This document shows, in pieces, positions 17,462 through 25,099 of a stretch of DNA of 64,000 nucleotides (within the stretch, counting starts at the first letter, position 1; the number at the start of each line of letters is the position of its first letter). The notes under the pieces were generated by a model, which did not search any database, was not told where the DNA came from, and worked only from the letters and a program-made list of their open reading frames with translations. Location of the stretch: assembly GCF_900103985.1 (NCBI RefSeq), contig NZ_FNIE01000014.1, positions 124,001 to 188,000 of the forward strand, written 5' to 3'. Both the position numbers and the translations under genes were made by a program. Origin of the DNA: Actinacidiphila guanduensis (GTDB taxonomy: Bacteria > Actinomycetota > Actinomycetes > Streptomycetales > Streptomycetaceae).

Positions 17462-19164
17462 CGGACCTGGAGACGGCGGCGCCCGAAGGCGTCGACCAAG
17501 GGGCCTCCGGCGGGAGCCGGCTGGGCTCGCGGGTGCTGGGCTGGACCACCACCACCGACCACAAGACCATCGGCAACCTCTACATGGTCACCGCGTTCTG
17601 CTTCTTCCTCTTCGCCGGCCTGCTCGCGATGGGCATGCGCGCCGAACTCGCCCGGCCGGGCCTGCAGTTGTGGAGCAACGCGCAGTACAACCAGCTGGTG
17701 ACGATCCACGGCACCATCATGATGCTGCTGTTCGCCACCCCGATGTTCGCCGGTTTCGCCAACGCGGTGATGCCGCTGCAGATCGGCGCGCCGGACGTCG
17801 CCTTCCCGCGGCTGAACGCGCTGACGTACTGGCTCTACCTGTTCGGCGCCCTCATCGTCGTCTCCGGCTTCGTGGTGCCCGGTGGCGCGGCCGCCTTCGG
17901 CTGGTTCGCGTACGCGCCGCTCAACAGCGCGATCTTCTCCCCCGGCGCCGGCGGCGACCTGTGGGCGATGGGCCTGGTGCTCACCGGGTTGAGCACCACG
18001 CTCGGCTCGGTGAACTTCGTCGCCACGATCATCTGCCTGCGCGCCCCGGGCATGACGATGTTCCGGATGCCGATCTTCACCTGGAACATCCTGTTCACCT
18101 CGATCCTGGCGCTGCTCGCCTTCCCGGTGCTGACCGCGGCGCTGCTGGCGCTGGAGGCCGACCGCAAGTTCGGCGCGCACGTCTTCGACGCCGCCAATGG
18201 CGGAGCGATCCTGTGGCAGCACCTGTTCTGGTTCTTCGGGCACCCGGAGGTCTACATCGTCGCCCTGCCGTTCTTCGGCGTGATCACCGAGGTCATCCCG
18301 GTCTTCAGCCGCAAGCCGGTCTTCGGGTACCTCGGCATGGTGGGCGCCACGGTGGCGATCACGATGCTGTCGGCCACGGTGTGGGCGCACCACATGTTCG
18401 CCACCGGCATGGTGCTGCTGCCGTTCTTCTCCCTGATGTCCTTCCTGATCGCGGTGCCGACCGGGGTGAAGTTCTTCAACTGGATCGGCACCATGTGGCG
18501 CGGCTCGGTCTCCTTCGAGACGCCGATGCTGTGGTCGGTGGGCTTCCTGGTGACCTTCCTGCTGGGCGGCCTGAGCGGGGTGCTGCTCGCCTCCCCGCCG
18601 CTCGACTTCCACGTCACCGACTCCTACTTCGTGGTGGCCCACCTGCACTACGTGCTCTTCGGCACGGTGGTCTTCGCGATGTTCGCCGGCTTCTACTTCT
18701 GGTGGCCGAAGTGGACCGGGCGGATGCTGGACGAGCGGCTCGGCCGGATCCACTTCTGGACGCTCTTCTTCGGCTTCCAGGGCACCTTCCTGGTCCAGCA
18801 CTGGCTCGGCGAGGAGGGCATGCCCCGCCGGTACGCCGACTACCTGGCCGCCGACGGCTTCACGACCCTCAACACGGTCTCCTCGATCAGCGCCTTCCTG
18901 CTGGGCTTGTCGACGCTGCCCTTCCTCTACAACGTGCTGCGCACCGCCCGCCAGGCGCCCAGGGTCGAGGTGGACGACCCGTGGGGCTTCGGGCGCTCGC
19001 TGGAGTGGGCGACCTCCTGCCCGCCGCCGCGGCACAACTTCCTCACGCTGCCGCGCATCCGCTCGGACTCCCCCGCTTTCGACCTGCACCACCCCGAGAC
19101 GTCCCGCCCGCCGGCCCCGCCCGGGCAGGCCACGCCCGACCCGCACCAGGAGAGCACGCCGTGA
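17458..19164 (+). CDS. ctaD: Cytochrome c oxidase subunit I
   Basis: A 568-residue haem-copper oxidase subunit I. The low-spin haem His lies in TIHGTIMMLLF; copper-B ligands are in WFFGHPEVYIVALP (with the cross-linked Tyr) and WAHHMFATG; the haem ligands are in VAHLHYVLFG. Twelve membrane segments are expected. K-channel-like residues (PTGVKFFNW) are present. ATG 17458 overlaps the qcrB stop. It reduces oxygen to water while pumping protons. Subunits II (CuA) and III are not in this cluster, so it would need partners from elsewhere or serve as a paralogue of a main copy. Confidence 0.93.
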   Translation: MTDLETAAPEGVDQGASGGSRLGSRVLGWTTTTDHKTIGNLYMVTAFCFFLFAGLLAMGMRAELARPGLQLWSNAQYNQLVTIHGTIMMLLFATPMFAGFANAVMPLQIGAPDVAFPRLNALTYWLYLFGALIVVSGFVVPGGAAAFGWFAYAPLNSAIFSPGAGGDLWAMGLVLTGLSTTLGSVNFVATIICLRAPGMTMFRMPIFTWNILFTSILALLAFPVLTAALLALEADRKFGAHVFDAANGGAILWQHLFWFFGHPEVYIVALPFFGVITEVIPVFSRKPVFGYLGMVGATVAITMLSATVWAHHMFATGMVLLPFFSLMSFLIAVPTGVKFFNWIGTMWRGSVSFETPMLWSVGFLVTFLLGGLSGVLLASPPLDFHVTDSYFVVAHLHYVLFGTVVFAMFAGFYFWWPKWTGRMLDERLGRIHFWTLFFGFQGTFLVQHWLGEEGMPRRYADYLAADGFTTLNTVSSISAFLLGLSTLPFLYNVLRTARQAPRVEVDDPWGFGRSLEWATSCPPPRHNFLTLPRIRSDSPAFDLHHPETSRPPAPPGQATPDPHQESTP

Positions 19165-19559
19165 GGGGCGAACGGAACCTGTTCACGGGCGTGGCCTGCT
19201 TCTTCCTGGTCACCGGTGCGCTGTACGGCTGGTGGTCGGACGCGGAGCCGGCCGGGACGGCGGCCCTGACGGTCGCCTTCGTGATGGCGTCGGTGATCGC
19301 CTTCTTCCTCGGCCTGGCCGGCCACCGCGGCGGGGAGCGCCCGGAGGACCGCCGTGAGGGGGACATCGCCGAGCGGGCCGGCCCGGTGGACTTCTTCCCC
19401 GCCCGCAGCCCCTACCCGCCCCTGACCGCGGTGGGCACCGCCATCTGCGCCCTCGGCGTCGTCTACGGCCTGTGGCTGTTCCTCCTCGGCTTCGGCGTCC
19501 TGGCGTCGGGCGTGGGCGGCATGTGCTTCCAGTACGTCCACCGCGGCGAGGACTCCTGA
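19161..19559 (+). CDS. ctaF: Cytochrome c oxidase subunit IV
   Basis: A 132-residue membrane protein with four hydrophobic segments: NLFTGVACFFLVTGALYGW, TAALTVAFVMASVIAFFLGLAG, TAVGTAICALGVVYGLWLFLLGFG and a short final one. The soluble loop between segments 2 and 3 has PVDFFPARSPYPPLTAVG, characteristic of actinobacterial CtaF. GTG at 19161 overlaps the ctaD stop (GTGA). It stabilises the aa3 oxidase and completes the three-gene operon. Confidence 0.88.
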   Translation: MRGERNLFTGVACFFLVTGALYGWWSDAEPAGTAALTVAFVMASVIAFFLGLAGHRGGERPEDRREGDIAERAGPVDFFPARSPYPPLTAVGTAICALGVVYGLWLFLLGFGVLASGVGGMCFQYVHRGEDS

Positions 19560-19587
19560 TCCGCGCCCGCACCTTCCCCGGAGCCCG

Positions 19588-19607
19588 GCCGGGCAGCGAG
19601 GCCCGGC
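19588..19607 (+). terminator. Hairpin after ctaF
   Basis: GCCGGGC (19588-19594) pairs perfectly with GCCCGGC (19601-19607) across a six-base loop, 28 bases beyond the ctaF stop. No U-run. It probably closes the cytochrome operon before the sulfur-operon promoter. Confidence 0.5.
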
Positions 19608-19716
19608 GGGATGGCGGCACGGTGGGGCGGCAGGTCCGGCCGCCGGAAACGGCCGTTCGGCCGGTACTCCCGGGATGCCCGCTGTGCGCCGCGGCGTCCG
19701 TCATACGAGATCCGTG

Positions 19717-19746
19717 TTGACCCGACCGGTTGTTGTCTGTTGGACT
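19717..19746 (+). promoter_or_regulatory. Candidate housekeeping promoter of the sulfur operon
   Basis: TTGACC at 19717-19722 is a good -35 match. A weak -10 (TTGGAC or TGGACT) lies about 17-18 bases on, in an AT-richer patch. Transcription from it would begin within a few bases of the leader ATG at 19755, giving a leaderless or nearly leaderless message. This is inference from spacing. Confidence 0.4.
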
Positions 19747-19754
19747 TTCCTTTC

Positions 19755-19832
19755 ATGAGCCCGCGACTGGACCTCACCCGGCGCCGCCACATCGACCTGG
19801 CGCGCGTCTCCAGTGCGTTCTGTTGCCGTTGA
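19755..19832 (+). CDS. Cysteine-type leader peptide of sulfur operon
   Basis: A 25-codon open frame whose middle reads RRRHIDLARVSSA and whose end is FCCR then stop. This arrangement (Arg-rich start, HIDL-RVSSA, cysteines near the end) matches short putative leader peptides that I know to precede sulfur assimilation genes in Streptomyces. Cysteine-codon leaders are known to mediate cysteine-responsive attenuation in mycobacteria. It has no upstream ribosome site, consistent with leaderless translation. A strong hairpin starts eight bases after its stop. Scarce cysteine would stall ribosomes at TGT-TGC and let transcription continue. Confidence 0.8.
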   Translation: MSPRLDLTRRRHIDLARVSSAFCCR

Positions 19833-19839
19833 CGCCCCC

Positions 19840-19860
19840 GGGACGCTGCTAGCGCGTCCC
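19840..19860 (+). terminator. Attenuator-like hairpin after the cysteine leader
   Basis: GGGACGC (19840-19846) and GCGTCCC (19854-19860) form a perfect seven-base-pair stem with loop TGCTAGC. It starts eight bases past the leader stop, so a ribosome finishing or stalling there would change whether it folds. There is no U-run. The 266 bases from here to the reductase gene are GC-rich and show no gene. Confidence 0.6.
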
Positions 19861-20126
19861 TGACCGCCCGCCCCGGCAGCGCCCGCTCCTCCCCCTCGTG
19901 TCCCGCCCGTCTTCCGCGGGCCGCACCGAGCCGGAACCTCCCGCGTGCTGCCGAGGCCGGCGTACTTCTCCGGCCGAACGGGACGACGACGCCCCGCCCC
20001 GGCACCGTTCCCACGCCTCCGCCGGCCACCGGGCGCCGACCGGAACCGGCGTCCCCTCCCGCGGTCGCCGCGCGCCCGTGCGGCACCCTCCGCCCCTCGC
20101 GGTCCACCTCTTCGAAACGAGGATGC

Positions 20127-20810
20127 ATGGCCACCGTCCTGTCCTTGTCCGGCAGCCCCTCCCCGACCTCGCGCACCGCCCGCCTGCTGCGCCACCTGGA
20201 CGCCCGGCTCGCCGAGCGCGGCCATACCGTTCTGCCGCTGGACGCCCGCGACCTGCCCGCCGAGGCGCTGCTGGGCGCCGACTTCGGGCACCCCGCGATC
20301 GTCGGCGCCCGGGAGCTGTTCGAGCGGGCCGACGCCGTGGTGGTCGGCACGCCCGTCTACAAGGCGGCCTACTCCGGGCTGCTCAAGGCGCTGCTGGACG
20401 TCCTGCCGCAGCACGCGCTGGCCGGCAAGACGGTGCTGCCGCTGGCCACCGGCGGCAGCACCTCCCACGTCCTGGCGATCGACTACGCGCTGCGGCCGGT
20501 GCTGTCCTCGATGGGCGCCGCGCACATCGTGCAGGGCTGGTTCGTGCTCGACCGCGACCTGGCCGCGGGGCCGGACGGCTCGCTGGTGATCGGCGAGGAG
20601 GCCGCACAGGGCCTGGCGCAGGTGCTCGACCAGTTCGCCACCGCGGTCGAGGCACCGCGGGTACGGGCGGCCGAGGTCGCCACGGGGCGGCGGCGGGCCC
20701 GCACCGTGCGGGAGGCCGCACGCGAGGCGCCCCGCGACACGCCGAGGGAGGCATCCCGAGAAGCCCTGCGCGAGGCGACCGCCCCCGTCCCCCGGCCCTT
20801 CCGGCCCTGA
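20127..20810 (+). CDS. NADPH-dependent FMN reductase (SsuE/MsuE type)
   Basis: A 227-residue flavodoxin-fold reductase that supplies FMNH2 to two-component monooxygenases. The FMN loop LSGSPSPTSRTARLL is at residues 6-20, with VVVGTPVYKAAYSGLLKALLDVLP near 71-94 and PLATGGSTSHVLAIDYALRPVLSSMGA near 109-134, all SsuE-like. Family members end around residue 190. Here a further 35-residue charged tail follows, with repeated REA/RDT/REAS units and no hydrophobic core. ATG 20127 follows CGAAACGAGGATGC. It is the first enzyme gene after the leader. Confidence 0.88.
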   Translation: MATVLSLSGSPSPTSRTARLLRHLDARLAERGHTVLPLDARDLPAEALLGADFGHPAIVGARELFERADAVVVGTPVYKAAYSGLLKALLDVLPQHALAGKTVLPLATGGSTSHVLAIDYALRPVLSSMGAAHIVQGWFVLDRDLAAGPDGSLVIGEEAAQGLAQVLDQFATAVEAPRVRAAEVATGRRRARTVREAAREAPRDTPREASREALREATAPVPRPFRP

Positions 20811-20823
20811 CCGCCATCCGTTC

Positions 20824-20867
20824 GTCCGTCAGCTCATGCAATATATATATTGCATGAGCTGACGGAC
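20824..20867. repeat. 44-bp perfect palindrome with AT core
   Basis: The two 22-base halves are exact inverted repeats centred between 20845 and 20846. The outer arms read GTCCGTCAGCTCATGCAA and its complement; the centre is ten alternating A/T bases. It fills the 80-base gap between the reductase stop and the monooxygenase GTG. No mismatch occurs over the full length, which is exceptional in this sequence. It could be an operator, a processing or terminator hairpin within the operon, or a recent insertion. Confidence 0.95.
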
Positions 20868-20890
20868 CGGCACCTTCCGGAGCTGCCCCC

Positions 20891-22138
20891 GTGTCCGTAC
20901 GCACCCGCCAGACCCTCCATGTCCCGCCCGGGCCGCAGGAGTTCCCCGACAGCCCGCTCTCGCGCGCGCTGCGCCAGCCCCTGCTGCTCGGCGTCTTCCT
21001 GCCGCTGCAGACCGGCGGCTGGTCGCAGTCCACGCTGCCCCGCGGCACCGACTGGACCTTCGACTACAACCTCGAACTGACCCGGCGCGCCGAGGCGCTG
21101 GGCTTCGACATCGCCTTCGGCCTGTCCCAGTGGCTGCCCAAGGGCGGCTTCGGCGGCGCGAGCCGCTACCGGGAGAACTTCCTCGACCCCTTCGTCTCGG
21201 CCGTCGCGCTGTCCGCCGCCACCCGGCGCATCCTGCTCTTCGGCACCGTCCACGTCCTCTACGGGCCCTGGCACCCGCTGCACCTGGCGAAGTTCCTCGC
21301 CACCGCCGACCACGTCTCCGGCGGCCGCTTCGGCGCCAACATCGTCACCGGGTACGCCGACACCGAGCCCGACATGTTCGGCATGACCCGCCTCGACCAC
21401 GACCTGCGCTACGAGGCCGCCGACGAGTTCACCGCGATCTGCGAGGACCTGTGGGCCGGCGCGGACAACCTCACCTACGAAGGCGCGCACTGGTCGCTGC
21501 GCGGCGCCTACGTCTCCCCCCGCCCCGCCTACGGCCGCCCGATCCTGGTCTCGGCCAGCGGCTCCCCGGCCGGCTTCGCCTACGGCGGCAGGCACTCCGA
21601 CATCGTCTTCGTCTCCTCCCCGGCCGGCGAGGAGTTCGAGAAGGCGATCACCGCGCTGCCCGCGCACGTGGCCCGCGTCAAGCAGGCCGCCCGCGACCAG
21701 GGCCGCGAGGTGAAGGTCATCATCAACCCCACCGTCGTCTCCGCCGACAGCCGCAAGGAGGCGCAGGCCAGGTACCAGGCGATCATGGACCACGCCGACC
21801 TGGAGTCGATCGCCAACTTCACCGGCCGCCACCAGGCCGGCGACAGCCGCTCCTGGCTGGAGCACTCCGCACGCGGCCGCGCGGTCGGCGGCCACCTGCA
21901 CATCGTGGGCGACCCCGCCGACGTCACCCGGCAACTGGCCGCACTGCACGCGGCCGGCCTCGACGGGGTGCAGCTCACCTTCTACGACTACCTGCCCGAC
22001 CTCGAGCACTTCGGCCGCGCGGTCCTGCCACTGCTGGAGCAGGCCGGGCTGCGCACGCCCGCCGAACCGCTCGACCTCGCGTCCCCCCGCACGCCCTCGC
22101 ACCCGTCCCCGTACACCTCTCCGCAGGAGACGCCGTGA
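20891..22138 (+). CDS. LLM-class FMN-dependent monooxygenase, sulfone-type
   Basis: A 415-residue luciferase-like TIM-barrel monooxygenase. The blocks RGTDWTFDYNLELTRRAEALGFDIAF, HPLHLAKFLATADHVSGGRFGANIVTGY, FGMTRLDHDLRYEAADEFTAICEDLW and PRPAYGRPILVSASGSPAGFAYGGRHSD match the SfnG (dimethylsulfone monooxygenase) and related groups. These use FMNH2 from a partner reductase to cleave C-S bonds. Start GTG at 20891 with a weak CCGGAG site. The last 35 residues are Pro/Ser-rich. The stop overlaps the transporter start. The exact sulfur substrate is uncertain. Confidence 0.85.
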   Translation: MSVRTRQTLHVPPGPQEFPDSPLSRALRQPLLLGVFLPLQTGGWSQSTLPRGTDWTFDYNLELTRRAEALGFDIAFGLSQWLPKGGFGGASRYRENFLDPFVSAVALSAATRRILLFGTVHVLYGPWHPLHLAKFLATADHVSGGRFGANIVTGYADTEPDMFGMTRLDHDLRYEAADEFTAICEDLWAGADNLTYEGAHWSLRGAYVSPRPAYGRPILVSASGSPAGFAYGGRHSDIVFVSSPAGEEFEKAITALPAHVARVKQAARDQGREVKVIINPTVVSADSRKEAQARYQAIMDHADLESIANFTGRHQAGDSRSWLEHSARGRAVGGHLHIVGDPADVTRQLAALHAAGLDGVQLTFYDYLPDLEHFGRAVLPLLEQAGLRTPAEPLDLASPRTPSHPSPYTSPQETP

Positions 22139-23388
22139 CCGCCACCCTCGCCGCTCCCGCGGCACCGACCCGGCTCGACCGCAGAGCCTGGACCGTCCTC
22201 GCCATCACCACCGTCTTCTGGATCGCCGACGGCTACGACACCTTCGTCCTGATCATCACAGGAAAACCCGCCCTGCTCGACCTGCTGCCCGCGCACGAGG
22301 CCGGCTCGGTCCCCCGCTACATGGGCTACCTGCTCGCCATCACGCTGGCCGGCTGGGCCACCGGCGGCATCGTCGGCGGCGCGCTGGGCGACCGGCTCGG
22401 GCGGCGGCGCACCATGGTCGCCGGTGTCGCGGTCTACAGCGTGGCCACCGTCGCCTCCGCGGCCACCGGCACCTGGTGGCTGCTCGGCATCACCCGCTTC
22501 GTCACCGGCGTCGGCATCGGCGCAGAGTGGGGCGTGGGCACCTCGCTGCTCCAGGAGGTCTGGCCCGAGCGCTGGCGCACCAAGGGCGCGGGGCTGCTGC
22601 AGGCCGGCTTCTCCGTCGGCGGCCTGATCGTCTCCGCGCTGTGGGTGCTCATCGGCTCCACCTGGGGGCTGTCCTGGCGGTGGATGTATCTGTTCGGTCT
22701 GCTGCCGCTGATCATCGTCGCCCTGGTCTTCCGCAGCATCCCGGAGTCCCCGCGCTGGGCCGGCGGCCCGCGCCGGGTCCGCCGCGCCGATCTGCGACAG
22801 GCGGGCGTGCTGCGGAGGTTCGGCGCCGCCCTGGTGGTCTCGATCGCCATCACCGGCGGCTGGTGGGCAGTCTCCTCCTTCCTGCCGACCTACGTGGGCG
22901 GCATGGTGCACGACCCGCGCCGGATCGCCTTCTTCACCGGCTGGGCGGGCGCGCTCTACAACGTCGGGGAGATCCTGGGCTGCGTCGCGCTGGGCTTCCT
23001 CGCCGAGTGGTGGGGCCGCAAGCCCACCGCCGTGCTGTTCTTCGCCGGCTCCGCCGCCGTGGTGCCGATCGTCTTCCTCGGCCTGCACGGCGCAGGCCTG
23101 GTGACGTGGTGCCAGCTCGCGGCCGGCTTCTTCACCGGCGGGCTGTACAGCTGGTACGCCGTGCACACCCCCGAGCTGTTCCCCACCGCCATCCGGGCGA
23201 CCGCGATCAGCTCGGTCTTCTCCGGCGCCCGCTACCTGGCGATGATCGGCTCGGTCGTCTCCGGCTCGCTCGCCTCGGCGATCGGCGGATTCGGCCGCAC
23301 GGCCGCCGTGTTCGCCCCGATCTACCTCATCGGCATCGTCGCGGTGCTCTTCCTGCCCGAGACCCGCGGCCGCGGCCTGCCGCAGTGA
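22135..23388 (+). CDS. MFS transporter, metabolite:H+ symporter type
   Basis: A 417-residue transporter with about twelve membrane segments. The MFS signature GALGDRLGRRRTMVAG lies in the 2-3 loop near residue 80, FWIADGYDTFVLIITG in helix 1 (the Asp-Gly-Tyr-Asp motif of organic-acid and sugar-type symporters), PESPRW after helix 6, and LPETRGRGLP at the C-terminus. GTG at 22135 overlaps the monooxygenase stop. In this operon it probably imports the organosulfur substrate; most sulfonate systems use ABC importers, so an MFS here is less usual. Confidence 0.85.
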   Translation: MTATLAAPAAPTRLDRRAWTVLAITTVFWIADGYDTFVLIITGKPALLDLLPAHEAGSVPRYMGYLLAITLAGWATGGIVGGALGDRLGRRRTMVAGVAVYSVATVASAATGTWWLLGITRFVTGVGIGAEWGVGTSLLQEVWPERWRTKGAGLLQAGFSVGGLIVSALWVLIGSTWGLSWRWMYLFGLLPLIIVALVFRSIPESPRWAGGPRRVRRADLRQAGVLRRFGAALVVSIAITGGWWAVSSFLPTYVGGMVHDPRRIAFFTGWAGALYNVGEILGCVALGFLAEWWGRKPTAVLFFAGSAAVVPIVFLGLHGAGLVTWCQLAAGFFTGGLYSWYAVHTPELFPTAIRATAISSVFSGARYLAMIGSVVSGSLASAIGGFGRTAAVFAPIYLIGIVAVLFLPETRGRGLPQ

Positions 23389-23479
23389 CCCGCCCGCGCA
23401 GCGGCCCGTACCCGCGACCGCGCACCGCACCCGCCGACGAGCCCGCCGACCCCACGCCCCGACCGGAAGGCCCCACCCC

Positions 23480-24592
23480 GTGAGCACCACCGAGCCCGAG
23501 TTCCTCTGGTACTACGTCACCCACGACGGCCCCTATCCCTGGGAGCCCGAGGGGCGCCGCGACATCCGCCTGCCGGACGTCAAGGCGCTCGCCACCGCGC
23601 TGGACTCCCTGCCCTACAGCGGCGCCCTGCTCTCGACCACCGGCCACAACGCCTGGGTCACCGCCACCGCCGCGGCCACCGTCACCCGCGACTTCCGGCC
23701 GCTGGTGGCCCTGCGTCCCCAGGTCACCTCCGTCACCGAACTCGCCAACATCGCCCTCAGCTTCGACGAGCTCTTCGACGGCCGGCTGCTGATCAACGTC
23801 ATCAACTCCGAGACCCCGATCTGGCGCCAGCACGGCATCCACCTGGAGAACGACGAGCGCTACGACCTGCACGCCGAGTACTGGGAGGTCTTCAACCGCC
23901 TGGTCGCCGGCGAGAAGGTCAGCTACAAGGGCCGCTACGTCGAGGTGGAGAACGCCGTCGGCAACCCCTGGCTGACCCCGCGCCGCCCGCACATCCCGCT
24001 GTGGTTCTCCGGCTCCTCGGACAAGGCCCTGGACGTCGCGGCCCGCTTCGCCGACGCCTACCTCACCTTCTCCGAGCCGCTGGAGCAGCTGCGCGAGAAG
24101 CTCGCCGCCGTCACCGGCCGGGCGGCCGCACTCGGCCGCACGCCCCGGCTCGGCCTGCGCGCCTCGCTGGTGACCGGCGAGACCGACGCCGACGCCTGGC
24201 GCAAGGCCGACACCCTGCTGCGCGCCACCAGCCGCGCCACGCTGGATCGCAAGCTCGGCGTCATCGCCAAGGGCGGCAACGCGGGTGGCCGTTCGGTCAC
24301 CCAGTCCCGCGTGTTCGCCACCCTGCCCGAGGCGGGTCTGGAGGCACTGCGCGCCGGTCGGCTGCCGGACTCCGCGCGCGACCTGGCCCACGACGAGGTG
24401 CTGTGGCCGGGCATCTCGCTGCTCCAGCAGGGCCCGCCGATGGCCCTGGTCGGCGGCCACGCCACGATCGCGGCCCGGCTGCGCGAATACCGGGAGGCGG
24501 GCGTCGACATCTTCATCCTCGACTCCCTGCCGCTGCTCGAAGGCGCCTACGAGGTCGCCGAGAAGATCCTGCCGCTCGTCCGCGGCGCCTGA
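23480..24592 (+). CDS. ssuD: FMNH2-dependent alkanesulfonate monooxygenase (SsuD family)
   Basis: A 370-residue luciferase-like enzyme. Blocks LVALRPQVTSVTELANIALSFDELFDGRLLINVIN, ERYDLHAEYWEVFNRL, PHIPLWFSGSSDKALDVAARFADAYLTFSEP, and the C-terminal LWPGISLL...ALVGGHATIAARLREYREAGVDIFILDSLPLLEGAYEVAEKILPL align by eye with SsuD. It would release sulfite from alkanesulfonates using FMNH2 and oxygen. GTG 23480 follows GGAAGG. Together with the reductase upstream it makes a two-component desulfonation system. Confidence 0.85.
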   Translation: MSTTEPEFLWYYVTHDGPYPWEPEGRRDIRLPDVKALATALDSLPYSGALLSTTGHNAWVTATAAATVTRDFRPLVALRPQVTSVTELANIALSFDELFDGRLLINVINSETPIWRQHGIHLENDERYDLHAEYWEVFNRLVAGEKVSYKGRYVEVENAVGNPWLTPRRPHIPLWFSGSSDKALDVAARFADAYLTFSEPLEQLREKLAAVTGRAAALGRTPRLGLRASLVTGETDADAWRKADTLLRATSRATLDRKLGVIAKGGNAGGRSVTQSRVFATLPEAGLEALRAGRLPDSARDLAHDEVLWPGISLLQQGPPMALVGGHATIAARLREYREAGVDIFILDSLPLLEGAYEVAEKILPLVRGA

Positions 24593-24655
24593 CCGGACCG
24601 CCCGTTCACACCGGCGGTCGCAGACAGTTTCGAATTCATGGAAGAGGAGCACACC

Positions 24656-25090
24656 ATGGCGGACAACACCGTCGTCGTCGGAACCACCCGCACCCAGGGG
24701 CGGTTCCTGGCCGAGGCCAGGGAGCGGCTGCTGGTCGTCGACTCCACCGACGGGCGCGGCGGGCGCGGCCAGGCGTGGCTCGCCGGCGAGCTGCTGCTCG
24801 CCGCGCTGGGCGCCTGCGCCACCAGCAGCGTCACCCACTTCGCCCGGGAGGAGGGCATCGCGCTGGACGACGTGGAGGCCACCGCGTCCTACACCCGGCA
24901 CCCCACCGACCCCACCGCCTACGAGGAGGTCCTGCTGGAGGTCACCACCTGGGACGTCACGCAGGAGCAGGCCGAGCTGCTGGTGCGCCTGTACACCGAG
25001 AACTGCCCGGTGTACGGGACGACTTCGCGCGGCGGCAAGGTGCGGCTCGTGGTCCGCGCGCAGGCCGGGCGGCGCACGGACGATCGGTAG
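24656..25090 (+). CDS. OsmC/Ohr family thiol-dependent peroxidase-like protein
   Basis: A 144-residue OsmC-fold protein. The two reactive cysteines lie in ALGACATSSV (Cys near residue 54) and TENCPVYGT (near 116), as in peroxide-reducing OsmC/Ohr proteins. ATG at 24656 is preferred because GAAGAGGAG precedes it; an in-frame ATG at 24638 is possible. Its place in a sulfur operon suggests removal of peroxides made by uncoupled FMN monooxygenases, which is inference. Confidence 0.88.
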   Translation: MADNTVVVGTTRTQGRFLAEARERLLVVDSTDGRGGRGQAWLAGELLLAALGACATSSVTHFAREEGIALDDVEATASYTRHPTDPTAYEEVLLEVTTWDVTQEQAELLVRLYTENCPVYGTTSRGGKVRLVVRAQAGRRTDDR

Positions 25091-25099
25091 ACTGCGGCG

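Noticed and set aside
20824..20867. Palindrome as an ordinary intrinsic terminator
   Set aside because: It has no U-run and lies between co-oriented genes of one operon; termination remains possible but is not the simplest reading.
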